Positions 43,085 to 57,900 of a stretch of DNA of 64,000 bases are shown in pieces (position 1 is the stretch's first letter; each line of letters begins with the position of its first letter). Source of the stretch: Scolanthus callimorphus. Taxonomy: Eukaryota; Cnidaria; Anthozoa; Actiniaria; Edwardsiidae. The position numbers were made by a program, and so were the translations under genes. The notes beneath the pieces were generated by a model. It was not told the origin of the DNA, made no database searches, and worked only from the letters and a program-made list of their open reading frames with translations. The stretch is taken from positions 8,857,831 through 8,921,830 of the forward strand of contig CM066914.1 in assembly GCA_033964015.1 (NCBI GenBank), read 5' to 3'.

Positions 43085-46000
43085 ATGGAGGTTTTTCTTA
43101 TCGACCCATCGCGGTTGGTTGCCGATATTGTGGGTGAGAAATCGACAAACAATAACCTGCCAAATGTTTTCGACATTCAGTTTTCATTTATTGCGTGATG
43201 TCATTTTAAAGTAACTTGAGCTAAATCTCATTCCTCTTGTCGACAACTTAAGGATGCAAAGTACGAAATAAAACACACGGAAATATTTAACAAGACCTCC
43301 AATGACAAACTTATAAGTTAATCTTATTAATTACTTTACTAAGCTTTATATCATGAACTATTGCTGCCAACTTCATTGTTCTAATTAAAAACTACATTGT
43401 CACGCAGAATTTCTTCATATCGCAAAAATGAAATAAATTTAAAGGAGAAAAGTGATGAACAACTTACGTGCAGAATTTCATTTATTTACATTTACAAAGT
43501 TCCACTGAGCTGGTCATAGGGTAGAATGGCCGTTTTCACACTAGAAGACGAACAAATCGTCTAGACGGACAAATCGCCTGACGATTGTACGTCTAGTGTG
43601 AATTCAGGTCGGACTTTAGTCGATTTGTTCGTCTATACGAACAAGTTGTCTATAAAAAATCATCTTCCTAGACGGCCAAACAGACGAACAAATTCAGACG
43701 ATTTGTTCGTCTGAAAATTTGTTCGTCCCGTTTTCACATCAGACGATTTGTTCATCTACAGATGATTTGTCCGTCCAGACGATTTGTTCGTCTCTAGTGT
43801 GAAAACGGCTAATGTCTGCACTAAATATTAATCAAGCTTGATGTTGAGTCAGTTTTTATCTATTCCTCCACCTCAGTTATAAGCCTTGTAGTAGTACTAT
43901 GTGACTTCTTGGTTTGTCAATTGCAATGGAAGGTTATATAGTAGTTATACAATGCTTCCAGAAGATCCCACGCATCACTTAGTACTCTGCAGTATGCCAC
44001 AAGAATAGACCTCTTTACCTTGGGCTTAATGTTGTCCCATTTCTGATCATGTGGCATTCCCATGAGTATTCTTTCTTTGTTTTTCTGCTATGCACCGAAT
44101 GAATATGGAAGCAACCCAAACAAAGAAAGAATATTCAAACGAATGCCATGTGAAAGAGGTCTATTCATTGATGTATAACTATGTTATACCATGCTACAGA
44201 AAATTAGAGCAACATTTTACATAAATGCATGGAATACCGCCAATCAACACTAAATAAAGTAATAAAAATCATCTTTTAAATGCAATGCTGTCAGAATGTT
44301 TTTAACAGGTGTAGTAGCCGGCCCAGTTTGTCTTATTTCAGTGACTCAATTATGCTTTTGTCTTTTGGTCTGATGAAAAGTAACCAGCAGTGAAATGTAA
44401 AAATACAGTCAAGTAGCCTGCAGAGCTTTAGCGGGTGCCAGCTTGTTCTGACAGCACTGTAGATAAACCACAGGGTCATTCCTACCTAAATTTAACTGTA
44501 ATGCATTTGCTGATGCTACTTCCTTATGCAGTGTTGAGCCATAGTGTGATTTTAACCTAGAGTACCGGTAAGTCAAACTATTTGTCTTTTAATAGGGTAT
44601 GTTGCTGAGCTCAAAAGTACCTTCAGAGACCAACAGCATCCCATCAGTGATGATGACACAACATTGCAGAAGTTATGTGTTAAGTTGGAGACTGTCTTAC
44701 GACATGAGCAAAAGGGTAAAGCTATGCATGACTGCATCTTCTCCTTGTTCCTATTTCTGGCTCCTGCTCTTTCCATATTTCTAGAGAAAAATACAGTTCA
44801 GGCAAAGGACCACCAAGCTTTTGCTACAAATGTGCTATTTTCATTTTCTCACTTTTGTAGAGAAATACACTATACTTGGGTTCAGGAAAGATTATTGGCA
44901 TTTCATTGTGGAATGCATACCAAAAGATGATGGAATTAAATATGTCCAGGCTGTACCTCAGGTAAATATAATTTTCTTTTAAAATAGTTCATATATTTTT
45001 GGGACTCTGGCATTACAATGCAGTGTTTTAAATTTCAGAAGCAATTTTACTGAGCTTCATGCCAGGTTTCCATTGATGTTCCATGGACTTTCAGGTGATT
45101 ACGTTACTATAATGTGTCATGGCAGCCTTTATTTTTGTTGCAGATGAAAACAGGGCAGGGCAGAGGCAGAGCCTTCATCAGATACTCCCTTGCTCATAAG
45201 ACACTTGGTGATGCCATTCAAAGACTGTTAGTTAATAAGAACAGTTTAAGGTTTGTATTACTGGTATACATTGCCTTTTATGTTTTTCAACAAATGTGTT
45301 TTGTTTATTTGCTGGCTGGTCCAAGGCACCCAATTATCATATTTAACTTGTTCTGTACTTGTGTTCTAATTGCCTGATATACCTGTACTGTTATACACAG
45401 GGATGTCAACTCTTGGTTTATCATGGAGTCTCGATTTTTTTCACTCTAGACTCCTGGCAAAACATTCCTGGAATGCCAGTTTATTACTCTATTTTTCCTG
45501 GTTTTCTTTCTTGGAATTTTATCATAAAAAAAATAAATCATAACTCTTGTATTCCATCTGAAATCCCAAGGTTTCTCTACCCTGTGAGCTGCGATTTCTC
45601 CTCTGAAATCACTGCTCCCGATTTCTGAAGTATGGCCTTACTTATCCTAGCATTCTGACTACTGTTTCAGTGCATGGTACAGGCAAGAAGCTGTTCTTAG
45701 AAACCCTGCTCTTTCGTCTGCACTGGTGAACAAGCTCTATGATCTGAATGATGTGGACTTTGACCTTCCATGTGGGGGATATGATCTGGACATCTCTTGG
45801 CCAGCATTTTCAAGGTTTGTCCAGAAAACAGAGGTAGATTCAGAAACTTGAATTTGAGGAACGAACCATGATTGAAACAAGAGGAGCAATATACAAGGAA
45901 AAATGGTACTTCCAAAGAAGCTAAGACTTTGGACTTACTAATTCTAGAAATGACAATAAAAATAAGAGCTTTGGAATTTCCAGTTCCCTTCATGCTGGAA

Positions 46001-49000
46001 GTATACATTTGTCCTAGATTTTAATTTAACAATCTCAAAAATTCAAAGAAAGTCAATAAGGTATTTTGCCCCTTCCCTCATGAATGTTTTGCACTTAATT
46101 CCATGGGAGTACTGATTTCCATTTTTTTCTGGAATAATTTTGTATTTGTGTTGTAATCAACAGGAGGTCATTTGGAGAAGGGTCAACAACAGGACGAAGA
46201 AGTAGTGTCAGCAGCATGTCTAGTGTGGACTTCAGGGTAAGTGGATTTAAGTGGATTAGTGGATTTCCTATAATATATGCGGATTTAAGGTCATTTGCAC
46301 ATGTAAGCATGCCCTATCTGTATTGCTTGTTTGTTTTTCTCCAGTTGTGTTAGAAGCTGCTAATAAGATGTGTTCTTCAAACATCTGTTCTTTGTGATTT
46401 TTAGGAAAATTTGAGAAATTCTCAGTAGATTGTTCACTTATTGCTGTTTTGTTTTGGTGTTTTGTGTGTGTGGGAGCAGTGTGCATATGTGCATTAATTT
46501 TTTCCTGGAAGAAATTCTTTTTTTTTCTTTTTTCCTCTCCCTTCGGTTTACCCTGGGTACCAGAGTCTCCAAGCTTCACTCAACGAGTGATTAGCTTCGA
46601 GCCTCTGGTAACCAGGGTACCTTCGGTTAGAAAAAATTTGACTGTCCTAGGAAGAATATTTTTCCAATAGGGTGTTTGTTGGTGGCTCCTGTTGTGTAAT
46701 ATCTATTCATTGCCTGCTTCCTTGCAGAATGAGAGACCCGAGCCTCTTGCTGCATTATCAGTGGAGGTGACTGCTCTAAAACAACAATTTATGGACACCA
46801 CTGTCGCTGGATCCCTGGAAAGCAGCACACAATTAGATAATGTTAGTATTTCAGATCAGCCCTCTGTCTCCGAGCTTACATCGACAATCTCACAAGTAAA
46901 CAAAATAGCCATGAAATGGAAAATGCAACGTGTAGAGGAGATGCATAGAGCTACTCGAGAAATCAAGAAGGCGCATGATGATAGGGAATTTGCTATAAAA
47001 GAATCTGAACTAAATACCAAACAAATTATCGAAAAATATTCCTTATTAGCTAAAACAGCCTCGGAGGAATCTGAAACTAAATGTAAGGGACTTAAAGATA
47101 AACTTTCACTGGCAGAGAAAGCGCTAGCAGAGAGAGAGAAGGAATTGAAGGAACTTAAAAGTGAAATCAATCAGTCTGTGGTTTCTCTACAAAATGCGCA
47201 ACGCGAAACGATAGCTTTTGAAAAGCAGTTAACTTCGGTTGAGAGGAAAAACAGTGAACTGAATTCTGAAAATGAGGACTTTAAAAATAGAATGCGGTCA
47301 AAAGAACTTCAACTGAAAGACTTGGAGTCGTCACTACAGGGATATAAAAACAGAATTAGCAAACTCGAAACGAAAGAACTCGAGTATAAAGATCAGCTAT
47401 CCGAGGCGATGGGAAATTTAAAAGCAAAAGAAGTCGCTTTGGAAAGTGTCCAAACTTCGTTCGAAAAATTAAATGGAATGGTATTTGGTTCGTTTGAGGA
47501 GCTTGAAGTGGAGCTCAAAGACAGATTAATGGAACGTGAAAAAGGCTTGCAAAGTCAAAGCCTTGAAAACAGAAAGCTTGAATTGAATGTTGTGGAACTT
47601 CAGCAACAGTTGCGAGAATCTAGGGCGAAACGTGTGGATATAGAAACACAACTGAAGAGCTCCGAGACGGAAATTAAAGAACTGGGGGGTGCTAAGTCTG
47701 AGCTGCAAGAGGCGCTGGAGTCTAAAACGCAGGATTTATCGAGATATGAAAGACTGATTGCTGTGTTGGAGAAGAAGCTTGCCACTGACGGCGTCGACAC
47801 AAGTGATGGAGATGACCAGCTATCAGCAGAGCAGGTACGATTAGCTATGGTTGATTTTCCTGTAAAAAAAAGGGCAGCGTCTGAATATGTGATTAATATC
47901 TTCAAATTCATTTTTCTTTGGTTATCACTATTAACATCTTCGGTTGAATTTGGTATTTTATGACATGACAAGGTTAATGTACCATAGATTTACCTTTGAT
48001 CTCTTGGGGTAACATGTATGGGAGCCACGCATTGCTATCTCTGAGGAACTGTTGAGGAGTGCATTTCATTTCTCCCGTCAAGAACCTACGGGTGCTCACT
48101 CACTCGACTTTTGAAAGAGGAGCTTACAGCAAACGATTCTCCGTTCACCTGACTGCCTAGTTTGATTTTTATTGTTGGACGTCAAGCTAAGAAGTGAACA
48201 GATAACAGATTTCGTATAATACATATGTACAACGCTTTCGCTGTCCAAATTCCTTTCTCTGTATCATTTCCCCCCCCCCTTTTCATGTACTCGTTCTAGC
48301 GTTATGACAAAGTGGTTCGACTTGTGGATATTCTGACAACAAGACTTACAGACATCACAGAGGAGCTGACACAAACACTCCACAAACTCGACCGCGGTCA
48401 AACACAGCTACAGGAAAATACCAATGAAATAGAGGGGTACGTATTGTGTCTTTATTTAAGTATATTCATTCAAGTAGGAAGTTTTTCTCAAAGGCTTGTT
48501 CGTTAACAATACAGTGATACAATTTTATTTATCCACTCGAATCCACGGTTGACATTTGAGCAGACGTTTCTGGTTAAAACAAAAAACTAAAGCTTCGGCT
48601 AATCAAAATAGGTACTGATATTATAGTAAAAAAAAAACGCGTATAATAACCTGGATTTAAAGACCTGTTAGACTAAGATTTTACATAACAGCCCCATGTT
48701 TTCTTGTATTTGTAACTCAAATACGAAACAGTCTATAGGCTGAAATTCTAGGTTCTTAGTATACGTGGGGTTTACTATATTATTTGTTTTTGCAAGAATT
48801 ATGAGGGAAGTTTATCATTGGCGTTGTGCGGCGAAGCGTATAGTGTTTTTTACTTTCCCAAAAAAATAAATGCGGAAATCACCGTCACTGTCCGAGTTTT
48901 TCAGAGTTCGTCTTCGAAATTGTCCGCCGGTGCTTCACTCTGATTTCTGTAACTTCACGAGCTTCTCACTCATCGCCCATAATTTTTTGGCGGCTTGGTC

Positions 49001-51874
49001 ATCCTGTGCCGCTTTGGTTGGTTCTTGCACAGCACAATCAGCATAATACAGCCCCGTTTCGTTTGCATGTTCATCTGCCACTGCACAGCAAATGCTAGTT
49101 TGAGCCCCTTGTTTGACACTTTTGTAAAGTAAACCAACAAAAGTCCAAGATAAGAACTTGACGAATTTGAAGAATGGCACATTTTTTCCGATATCTGTGA
49201 TAATCACCCCAGGGTGAAGGCAGTAGGTTGTCACTCCTGTCCCCTTGAGCTTCTTGCCGAGCTCTCTTGTAAAGAGAATATTTGCCAGTTTGCTATAGCA
49301 GTATGCGCGATACCCTGTGCCGAGACGCGAACGATACGAATCTTGGTCGTTGTAGTAGTGCTCTTCGGAGTTCCAATTCTCAAAATCAATGCCTTGGATA
49401 TCCCTGTGACCCAATGAAGATACTGTTACAATTCTGCTCGGCGCCGAGAGCTTTAGTTTGCTCAAAAGTAGGTTTGTTAGAAGGAAATGTCCCAAGTGGT
49501 TAACTCCGAAGGTTGACTCAAATCCATCCTCTGTCCTCTTGAAAGGCCCCACTCCTATACCTGCATTGTTTATCAAGATATCCAATTTCTCTTCCTTTTT
49601 CGTGATAACCTCGGCGAACTTGCGAACAGAGCTCAGAGAACCAAGGTCTAGGAGTTCAAGAAACACCTTTTTGTTGCCTGATTTTTCTCTGATTTCTTTG
49701 ACCGCTGCATTTCCTCTGCTGAAATCTCGGCAGCCGATGATCACACGAGCTCCTCGCCTCGCTAAATCGATGGCGGTTTCTTTCCCAATGCCGGCGTTTG
49801 CTCCTGTAATGATTACAGTTTTGCCATCTAGCCTCTTAGTGCTACGGCATACACCACCTTGGAAGTGTTGTCTGATAAAGTAAACGGCAACTGCAAAAAG
49901 TAAAACACCTGAAATCCAAATAAACGCCATGATTTTTGCTTCATGCGAGGTAGTCAAACCGAATACTGGTAGCGACTCGAAGCGACCTCTCCAATTGATA
50001 ACAAATATTTACTTTGTGCGCGGGTCACGCGATATTCGGGCTAGTCATAGTGTTAAATCCAGTGGCAGAATGACTGCAGGCCATTTTTGAAACCGTTTCC
50101 GCCATTTTGTTGCCTGGTTTATTTTTTACAATGTCATCATAAACTACGCAACTTTCCACAGACATTTTTTAGAACATTTTATGTACGCGATACTTCGTTG
50201 GAGCCATCAATTAAGATCATAAATTCCTCTTGGATTGTGTTTAGGGTTGGTTTTTATTTGACCCATATGTTGAAACCATTCTATGACAACAGGCGAATTT
50301 ATTTGCCTTGATATGTCCTGATGTATTGAGGTTCCGCGAATATTCATCAAAAACTATATTAACCCCGTCCACACTACACCAGTTTCAAACGAAAACGGAT
50401 ACTTTTTGCTCCGAATACGGCTATCGTCTACACTACAACGCCGAAAACGATCACAGAAAACGGCGAAAATAATACAAAAACGATAAGTGTGGACGCAAAT
50501 CTTTTTGAAAACGGAGCAAAAAGTATCCGTTTTCGTTTGAAAACGCGGTGTAGAGTAAGATTCTGAAAGCCATGTCGTTCTGTCATTTAGGCGAGCAAAA
50601 CAAGGTCTTATGCGGGTTATGCGAGGAAATCAGAATTTCGAATTTTATTCAAGGAAAACCCGCATAATGCGAGTGGTCACTCCCTTGGTCATCTTACACT
50701 TGAGTATCTCATGACGCCGTTATTGGTGTGATGGTTGTGACATAACTCTCACCCGAATGTACGCTCTGTCGTAAAATACATATATGTTATTTACCGGCTG
50801 GGAAGTCCGTATAGGGAAAAACTGTGACCGAGGGCTGGAAAATGTTGACCGAGGCCGGAGGCCGAGGTCAACATTTTCCAGGCCGAGGTCACAGTTTTTC
50901 CCTATACGGACCGACCTAAAGCCGGTAAATAACTTATTTATTTTTTTCCAACTCTAGAATTTTATTTTTTCGATGGAAACAAGCGCGCGCAAATGGTTAC
51001 CGTGACCTAGGTCAGAGATAGGAAAACATTGCCCCCGCGCGCGCGCTCTAAGAACCAATCAGAATGCAGATTTCGTTACTGTGCCCTCTAGGGAAAAAAT
51101 AAACTGGAAATATCAAGGACCATATGAGAACTCTTTACATAGAAAGGGAAGCCTAAAAGATATTCAGAACATTACAAGGGTCGTTTAACAGCCATTAATA
51201 CATGGCTTACAAATATTTGGTATGGGAAGCTCATTGTGTTTGTGTTTTACCAGGTTACGAAAGTCTCTAAGCGAGGTGAAAAATGATCTCAAGGCGTCGC
51301 GAGAGGACGGAGAAAACGTAAAACAGGTGAGGAGGCAGGGACGGTGGAACAGTTTTCAAAGTGGGGGGCCTCATTAGTAAGATTGTATGGCAAGGTTGGC
51401 TTGGTTACAACGAGGCAGCACGTGCGGGGAAACTTTTCGTGATTGGCTGATTTTTTCCCCGTCACGTTTGGCGCGCGCGCGGCTTTGCTGAAGTCTTCTC
51501 TCCATTTCTTTACAGTCTTTAGTCAGTGAGAAAATTTCAGGAAGAAAATAATTTAAAACGTTTTCGTCACAAGGCGACGGGCTATTTTCTGGTACTATAT
51601 ATTTTCGATATATGTGCGAGGAAAGTTTCTGATTGGTTAATTTTTTCCCGCCTAAATTCCCGCCATTTTTGGTACGCGTGAGTGGAAGACACAGGAAGCC
51701 TGAAACAAATATTTGGCCAAGCTTGATGATTACATAGCCTGCTTTGCATTTCTTTAGTTTCTAAAGTTGAAATATATATAGTTATATATATATCACAATG
51801 TGACGGGTTATTTCCTGGTATTATATCCGTGCAGGTTACCCAGCAGGGGCGTAGCCAGGATTTTTGGTGTGTGT

Positions 51875-51905
<31 letters not shown>

Positions 51906-54900
51906 GGGGGGGTAGTGATAACATGGGACGAAAATTTTCAAATTTCCTCTAGCAAATAGAGTAAATGCCCCCCCCCCCCCCCCCTGACTACGCCCCTGCC
52001 CAGCGTTGTTCTTATGTCTGGTCGATGAAGCTGCTGGCTTCAAGGCTGTTGTAGTTATTCAATTCATGCAATTCTCTGTTCTCTTTTCAGGAGCTGTGCG
52101 CGATGCAAGATCGTCTTATCTCTGAAGCATCGTCCCAAGAGTCGTTGCGGTCGGAGCTATCTTTGGTTAATGAGCAAATGGCACAGAACACAGATGAACT
52201 GTCTTCAGCAAAAGAGGAAAATAGAAGGCTATCTAAAATGATAATAGAATTAGAAAATAGTTTACACACTTGCAAAGCGCAACTTGAAGATGTTCAAGCA
52301 TCTAAAGAGAGTCTTGTTAGCTCTTTATCGTCCACAAAGGAAAGAGCTGAGCAAATTGAGAATGAGAAAAAGGCATTAGAAGAACTACACTCAGGTTTAG
52401 AAGAAGAAATCTCTACCCTTCGAGAAGAAAAGGCGTTTTCATCTGACGAAGTTGACGTTGGTAAGCAACAGCTCGAGGCAGCCAATGAGGGAAGGATTCG
52501 TGCTGAGCATGCGCAGTTAAAGGTGCAAGACGAACTGGAAAGCTTGCGATGCATGATGGAACAAGAAGTGGCAGCACTCAAGTTTCAGCTAAGCTCGGAA
52601 ACCATGAAATATGAAACAGAAATTAAGGTAATTTCATGGAAAACAAATTTCATGATTTCATATATAGTCGCAAAATCCATGGCATTTCTTCTTCTTTTAT
52701 TTTGCTTTGGGGGCATTACCTTCCCTCCAGAGCCACTAAGAGGCGGAACTTGTCCCCCTCAAATCCAACCCACCTCTTACCCCACCTCTTACCCCACCTC
52801 TTACCCCTTGTCGCTGGTGACAAGGGTTTTTTTGTGCACGATGCGCTGTTAACCCGCAGGAGTCACCGTAGGCAAATAGCAGCTACAACATTCTCATATC
52901 ACCTCTATCTTCCAGCCTATTACTAAAAACCCGCGCAGCAAGCGCCAAGGGAAAGGAAAAAGAGAGGGCGAGCGAGCGGATTTGGGAGAATAAGGCGAGG
53001 GGAGTTCCCTTTCCCCTTTCCTTCCTCTCTCCAAATGCTCACGCATTTCCTTCCTCTTTCCCCCTTTGCGCTTGTTACGCAGGCTACTATATTCGAGTAG
53101 ATAACAATACTCCTTCTGAAATCCCATGCCCCTGTATTATCCAGGTTCTGTCTGCTGAAAGCCAGGAGATAACTCGGTACAAGGAGCGGATGGCAGAGCA
53201 GGATGATATCATCGCGGACCTGGAGTCTAAGCTAAAGGAAAGAGGGGATACCTGGCTGTCAGAGAAGAGAAAGTACACGAATGAAATCAAGCACCTAAGA
53301 ACAGAGGTACAGAAGATAAAACTACGCTGTAAACTAGATGTATGTTCATTACAAAGTATAAACACAAAAACAAAGTAAAACAAAACGAAATGAAATGAAA
53401 CTTCAAGAATGAATCGAACCCAAGAAGCTGCAAATTTTGTGGGAATGCATGAATGTTTGTAATTCAAATTAACTGTAATCAATCTGGGTGTGTAGTCTCC
53501 CGTCCTTTGTGGTTGCATGACTGACAGAAGGAAAGCGTTGCGTGACTGAAACAAATGAGGGGCTGCGCGAAAGACTACTCTTCACGTATGCATTAGACTC
53601 CTCACTTACAAAATCAAAGCAACGTTCGGTTTAACTCGTGGATATGATGATTTTTTTTCACTGATTTATTTGTGTTTAGGTTCAGATGTGTAAGAGTGCT
53701 CTGGACGGCCACAAGCAAAAAGTGATGTCGCTCGAGAACGACCTTTTGCTGACAACCAAGCAGCTGGGAAAAGAGCAGTCGAGACAGGAGGATATGAACC
53801 GTAAAGTGTCGGAGATAGAGGAGCAGAGCAGTGCTAGGGAGGAGCGGCTAAAGACACGGATCACTGAGGTGGAGCGTGACTCGAGAGAACTCAAGGACAG
53901 ACTTATCTCACTAACACAGTAAGTCGTCGCGTTATTAAAAAGTGATTTTAGAGCAGATTTCGTATGACTGTGAAAAGAACCTTGCCTTCTCATGAACATT
54001 CAGCCAATCACATCGCACAAAATGACTGATCAACCAATCAAAATGCATAGAACGGCGCACGGCACAATACATTTACATGTACAGCGCGGGCACGGTACGA
54101 AATGCGCCGCCACTTGTTCACAGTCATACGAAATCTTCTCGACGTTTCCACGTCTCTATGACGCCATTGTCACGACGCACGGAGTCCATTTGCACATTCA
54201 GTGATGGCATACGTTGACGAAGGCAGTCGAACTTGTTGCGGCATTTCGCGAGCTGTTTACTATATTTGTTGCACATCACTGTCGAATGTGTGGAAGGATA
54301 TTTCGCGACCACGTGAAGACGTGAAAATTGACCGGAAAGTAGTCGGAAAATATAACGTCTGAAATTTTAGCGTCCGAATTGTTTTGCCAGTAATGCATGT
54401 ACTTTTTTGTTCATCACCAGAGAGAAATCCGACCTGTGGCGAAAGGCCGATGACATGGCTCATGAGATCAAGGTGAAAGCATCTGATCGCTGGATCGCTG
54501 ATGAAGAAGTCAAGTGTTGTACAGACTGTAAGGCTGAGTTCTCGTTTCTCCTCAGACGGGTGAGTATTCATGTTGGTTCTTGCACAGTATAGATAATATG
54601 AGGGGAAGAATTTTGATCAGCCGTTACGGAGTAGGGGCAGTAGTAATTCTCGTACCCAGAGCTTCCCCGGGCCCATCACCTCGCGGGGAAGGCTATTGTG
54701 ACAACCAATGATACATGCGCATAAGAAAATGACCTGTGGCAGTAGTAATTCTCGTACCCAGAGCTTCCCCGGGCCCATCACCTCGCGGGGAAGGCTCTTG
54801 TTACAGCCAATGATGTATGCGCATAAGAAAGTGACCTGTTTACGCCTCAGAATTACCTGACGGGCGTAGAAGTCGAAGGAATAGGTTGAAACGAAGACTT

Positions 54901-57900
54901 GCAAACGACTTTTTGTGCTATTTACCCATACACAATTTTCAAAGCGAGATAACGTTCTATGTACGCATGCGCGCCGTCTTAACCAATCAGCGAAGGCTCT
55001 CAGATGGCTGTCACCAGAGCCACCCCTACGACTAGGTGCGAGTACGAGCATAGTAGTAGTAGTACTAATAATGACTTGGACGATGACAGGTCACAAAAAA
55101 GCACTTAAGAAGTTTGCGTGATTCGTAATGATGTTTGCTATGATTATGTGGTTGCAGCACCACTGTCGAATGTGTGGAAGGATATTCTGTCACGCATGCG
55201 CAAACAACTGGGTGCGCACACCCCACAGTAGGTAGGTATGAGTCGTCTCTCCTTATATAGGCCGATTTTTGTCGCCATTTGAAGGGGTTTTGTCGCCATT
55301 TGTACTCAATAAACCGGGGCTCAGGGCTTGAAATTGCGACCGACACGATGATGCTTGCGACTAAAACATTTCATTGTGGTCGCAACTGATTTGCGCGGCC
55401 TAACACTAGGTAACTAAAAGTGACGGCTTTGTTTGCTTCACTTATCGACAAGTGGCCACAAAGGATTTTATATTTTTCTGTAGCGAAAGTTTGGGCAAAT
55501 TGTTGTATATATCGTAGGTTAGTTCTACAGTGTACTCCCCATAGAGCGATGAAACATGGATCAAATCATAGGAGTAACCAAAAGGGAAAAGAAGGGGTAA
55601 AGGCAATTCCTTGCTGCATCCTCACTCACAGCGCACTTTCAGATAGAAAAACGTTTCAGTCAAACTCTAGTTTTTTTTTTTTGCCTTGATTTTCTTCCAT
55701 GTGGTGTCGCTTGGGGGCACGATGATCGGCCGCACACTCCACGAAGTACCTAGGCTTCTGAAATTAATTCTAGTCAAAGAGCGTAGGATAAAGTGTCTTT
55801 CCCAAAAGCGCTGCGCACAGATGACGTCACACTAATTAAAAACTCAGACAAAGAAATATACTTGTCTCCAATTTTCTCACTCTTCTCTCTAAAGAACGAT
55901 ACAAAATGAATTGGTAAACTGGTAGTTCCACTCATTATAGCAGAGCTTGTATGTACTCCTACCCTGGCTCGTATTTCGAGCGCGATCCCTCTGGCGCAGC
56001 GCTATTCCATCACCTGACTACACAAAGGCCACGTCTGTTGATTCACAGGAAACTGAAGCGAGTTTGCAACTACTGCTTGTTGAATGATAAGCAGATCAGA
56101 CGTACCGACGGAGGAGACTACGAGACCATGTCAGACGTCAGTGCGGATGAGACTAGACGAAGTGCTAGCATGTTAAGTGCGACTAGCGATGATGACATGA
56201 GAGATTCTCCCAACCACACTTACAGTGGAGATTCAAGAGCAATGACCAGTGATGAGGGAGCGACTGTTCATGGCCAACCTGCCATGGCGTCAACCCCTGA
56301 AGAATCCCCCGATGGAAGCCACGATACAACAGATACTACAGCACAGGACTCTACTATTGAATACAGAAGTTTGAAGTCTGTAGAAGGTAGTTCAGTTCAG
56401 GCAAGGGCCAACTCCCCAGAGGGGGAGGGGTTCGAGGTTATTGACCCACACGATGACATGGAAGAGCAGCCAGATACACGAGTTATTATCGGTGACTCGG
56501 ACAGCAAAGCAGAACTCGCTATACCGGCCGTTAATGACGAAGAGGGCGTGGTATTACACGAGGTGGTGCCTGCCGGATTGCGTTACGTCTTACCTGTAAT
56601 GGCGGCCACGCCAGACATCACGCTGTGCTGGACTTTCAGTACTGTTAATAAAGTGAGTGACTGTAAGATTACGTTACCCGCATTTCTCGGTACACGAGAA
56701 TTTAAGGACAGTGTTTCCACAGTAGTGCATCTACTTCACGGCAACCCTTGTGATCAAAATGTGCTTTTGAGGTGACCATTGTGTAGAGATGGTCTTTAGA
56801 GAGGTGTTATTTGCGCAAGTAGACCGAAAGATCATATGGTGAGGCTCGACGACTGTATTTGTCTTTTCGTTCTAGAGTGTAATATTTGGCGTCGCATACA
56901 AGCATTCCGAGAATACACCAGATGAGGATTTAGAGGTAAGAACTTTAGATGGGGGCAGATTCAAAGTGATGGCTTGACGTTAGCCTGATAGCAGGCGTTG
57001 GCTGGCTGTTTTTAGGTCCGACAATAGAGCGAAAAGCCCGAATTTTGACCCTCCAAGATGGCGCCCGCATCCGGGGATTCCCGCTCGAATCTCGCCATAA
57101 AAGGACTTAAAAATAGCCAACCAACGGCAACGCCTGCTAGCAGGCTTGTTTGACGTGTATTACTTGCTCCCTGTTAGAATGTGTGAGAATGGTTGTAGTG
57201 GTCCATTGATGGTATTTTGCTTGACCGTTTGTTTTCAGACGATTCTACCGTTATCTCGGTACGCGTCTCATCAGACGCCAGTGGAAGGCGATTGGAAAGT
57301 AATCTCTCCTGGTGTTTACCTTTTCGTCTTCGACAATACTTTCTCAAGGTTGGTCCAATAAAACACGATCCACGCACGGTCATATCTGACATACAAACCG
57401 TGGGATTCAAAATGGGCAGTTGCAATACGTGCAGTATATATCTGTTCAGTTTATGTTTGTTTCTATAATTACTTAGTGCGGATTTCACTGATGACTGTCA
57501 AAAGTACCAGACTTTCGTTTTCTGCACATTCCTATTGGTTGATGTCTTGGGTCTTTGTCTAGTCAGCCAATCAGAATGCGAAGAAACACCAAACACACTG
57601 CAATGACTCTTGTTTTCTTTGCTCGCAACTAAACGCAAGTCTTACTCACTTCGCCTCTCCTGATTGGTCTCTATCCTGATTGGCTAAGTTTCATTTTCGA
57701 CACTCATCTGAAATCCGCTCTGTTCCCTTTTGATTTTTTGTGTATGTTTTGCTTGCTGTTTCAATATCCAGCCGTTTCATGTTGACGTTATTATTTCACG
57801 TCAGAAGTGCAAAACCAGAAGTGTCCATCTTGGTATTACGCGCGCCCATGTCTCGGGTGGAAATGTTTTTTTTTTTTTTTTTAATTCGCACAGGAAACCC

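Noticed and set aside
49458..49883. A 141-codon plus-strand frame opposite the retinol dehydrogenase
   Set aside because: It is the antisense shadow of a gene with complete family motifs and has no recognisable domain.
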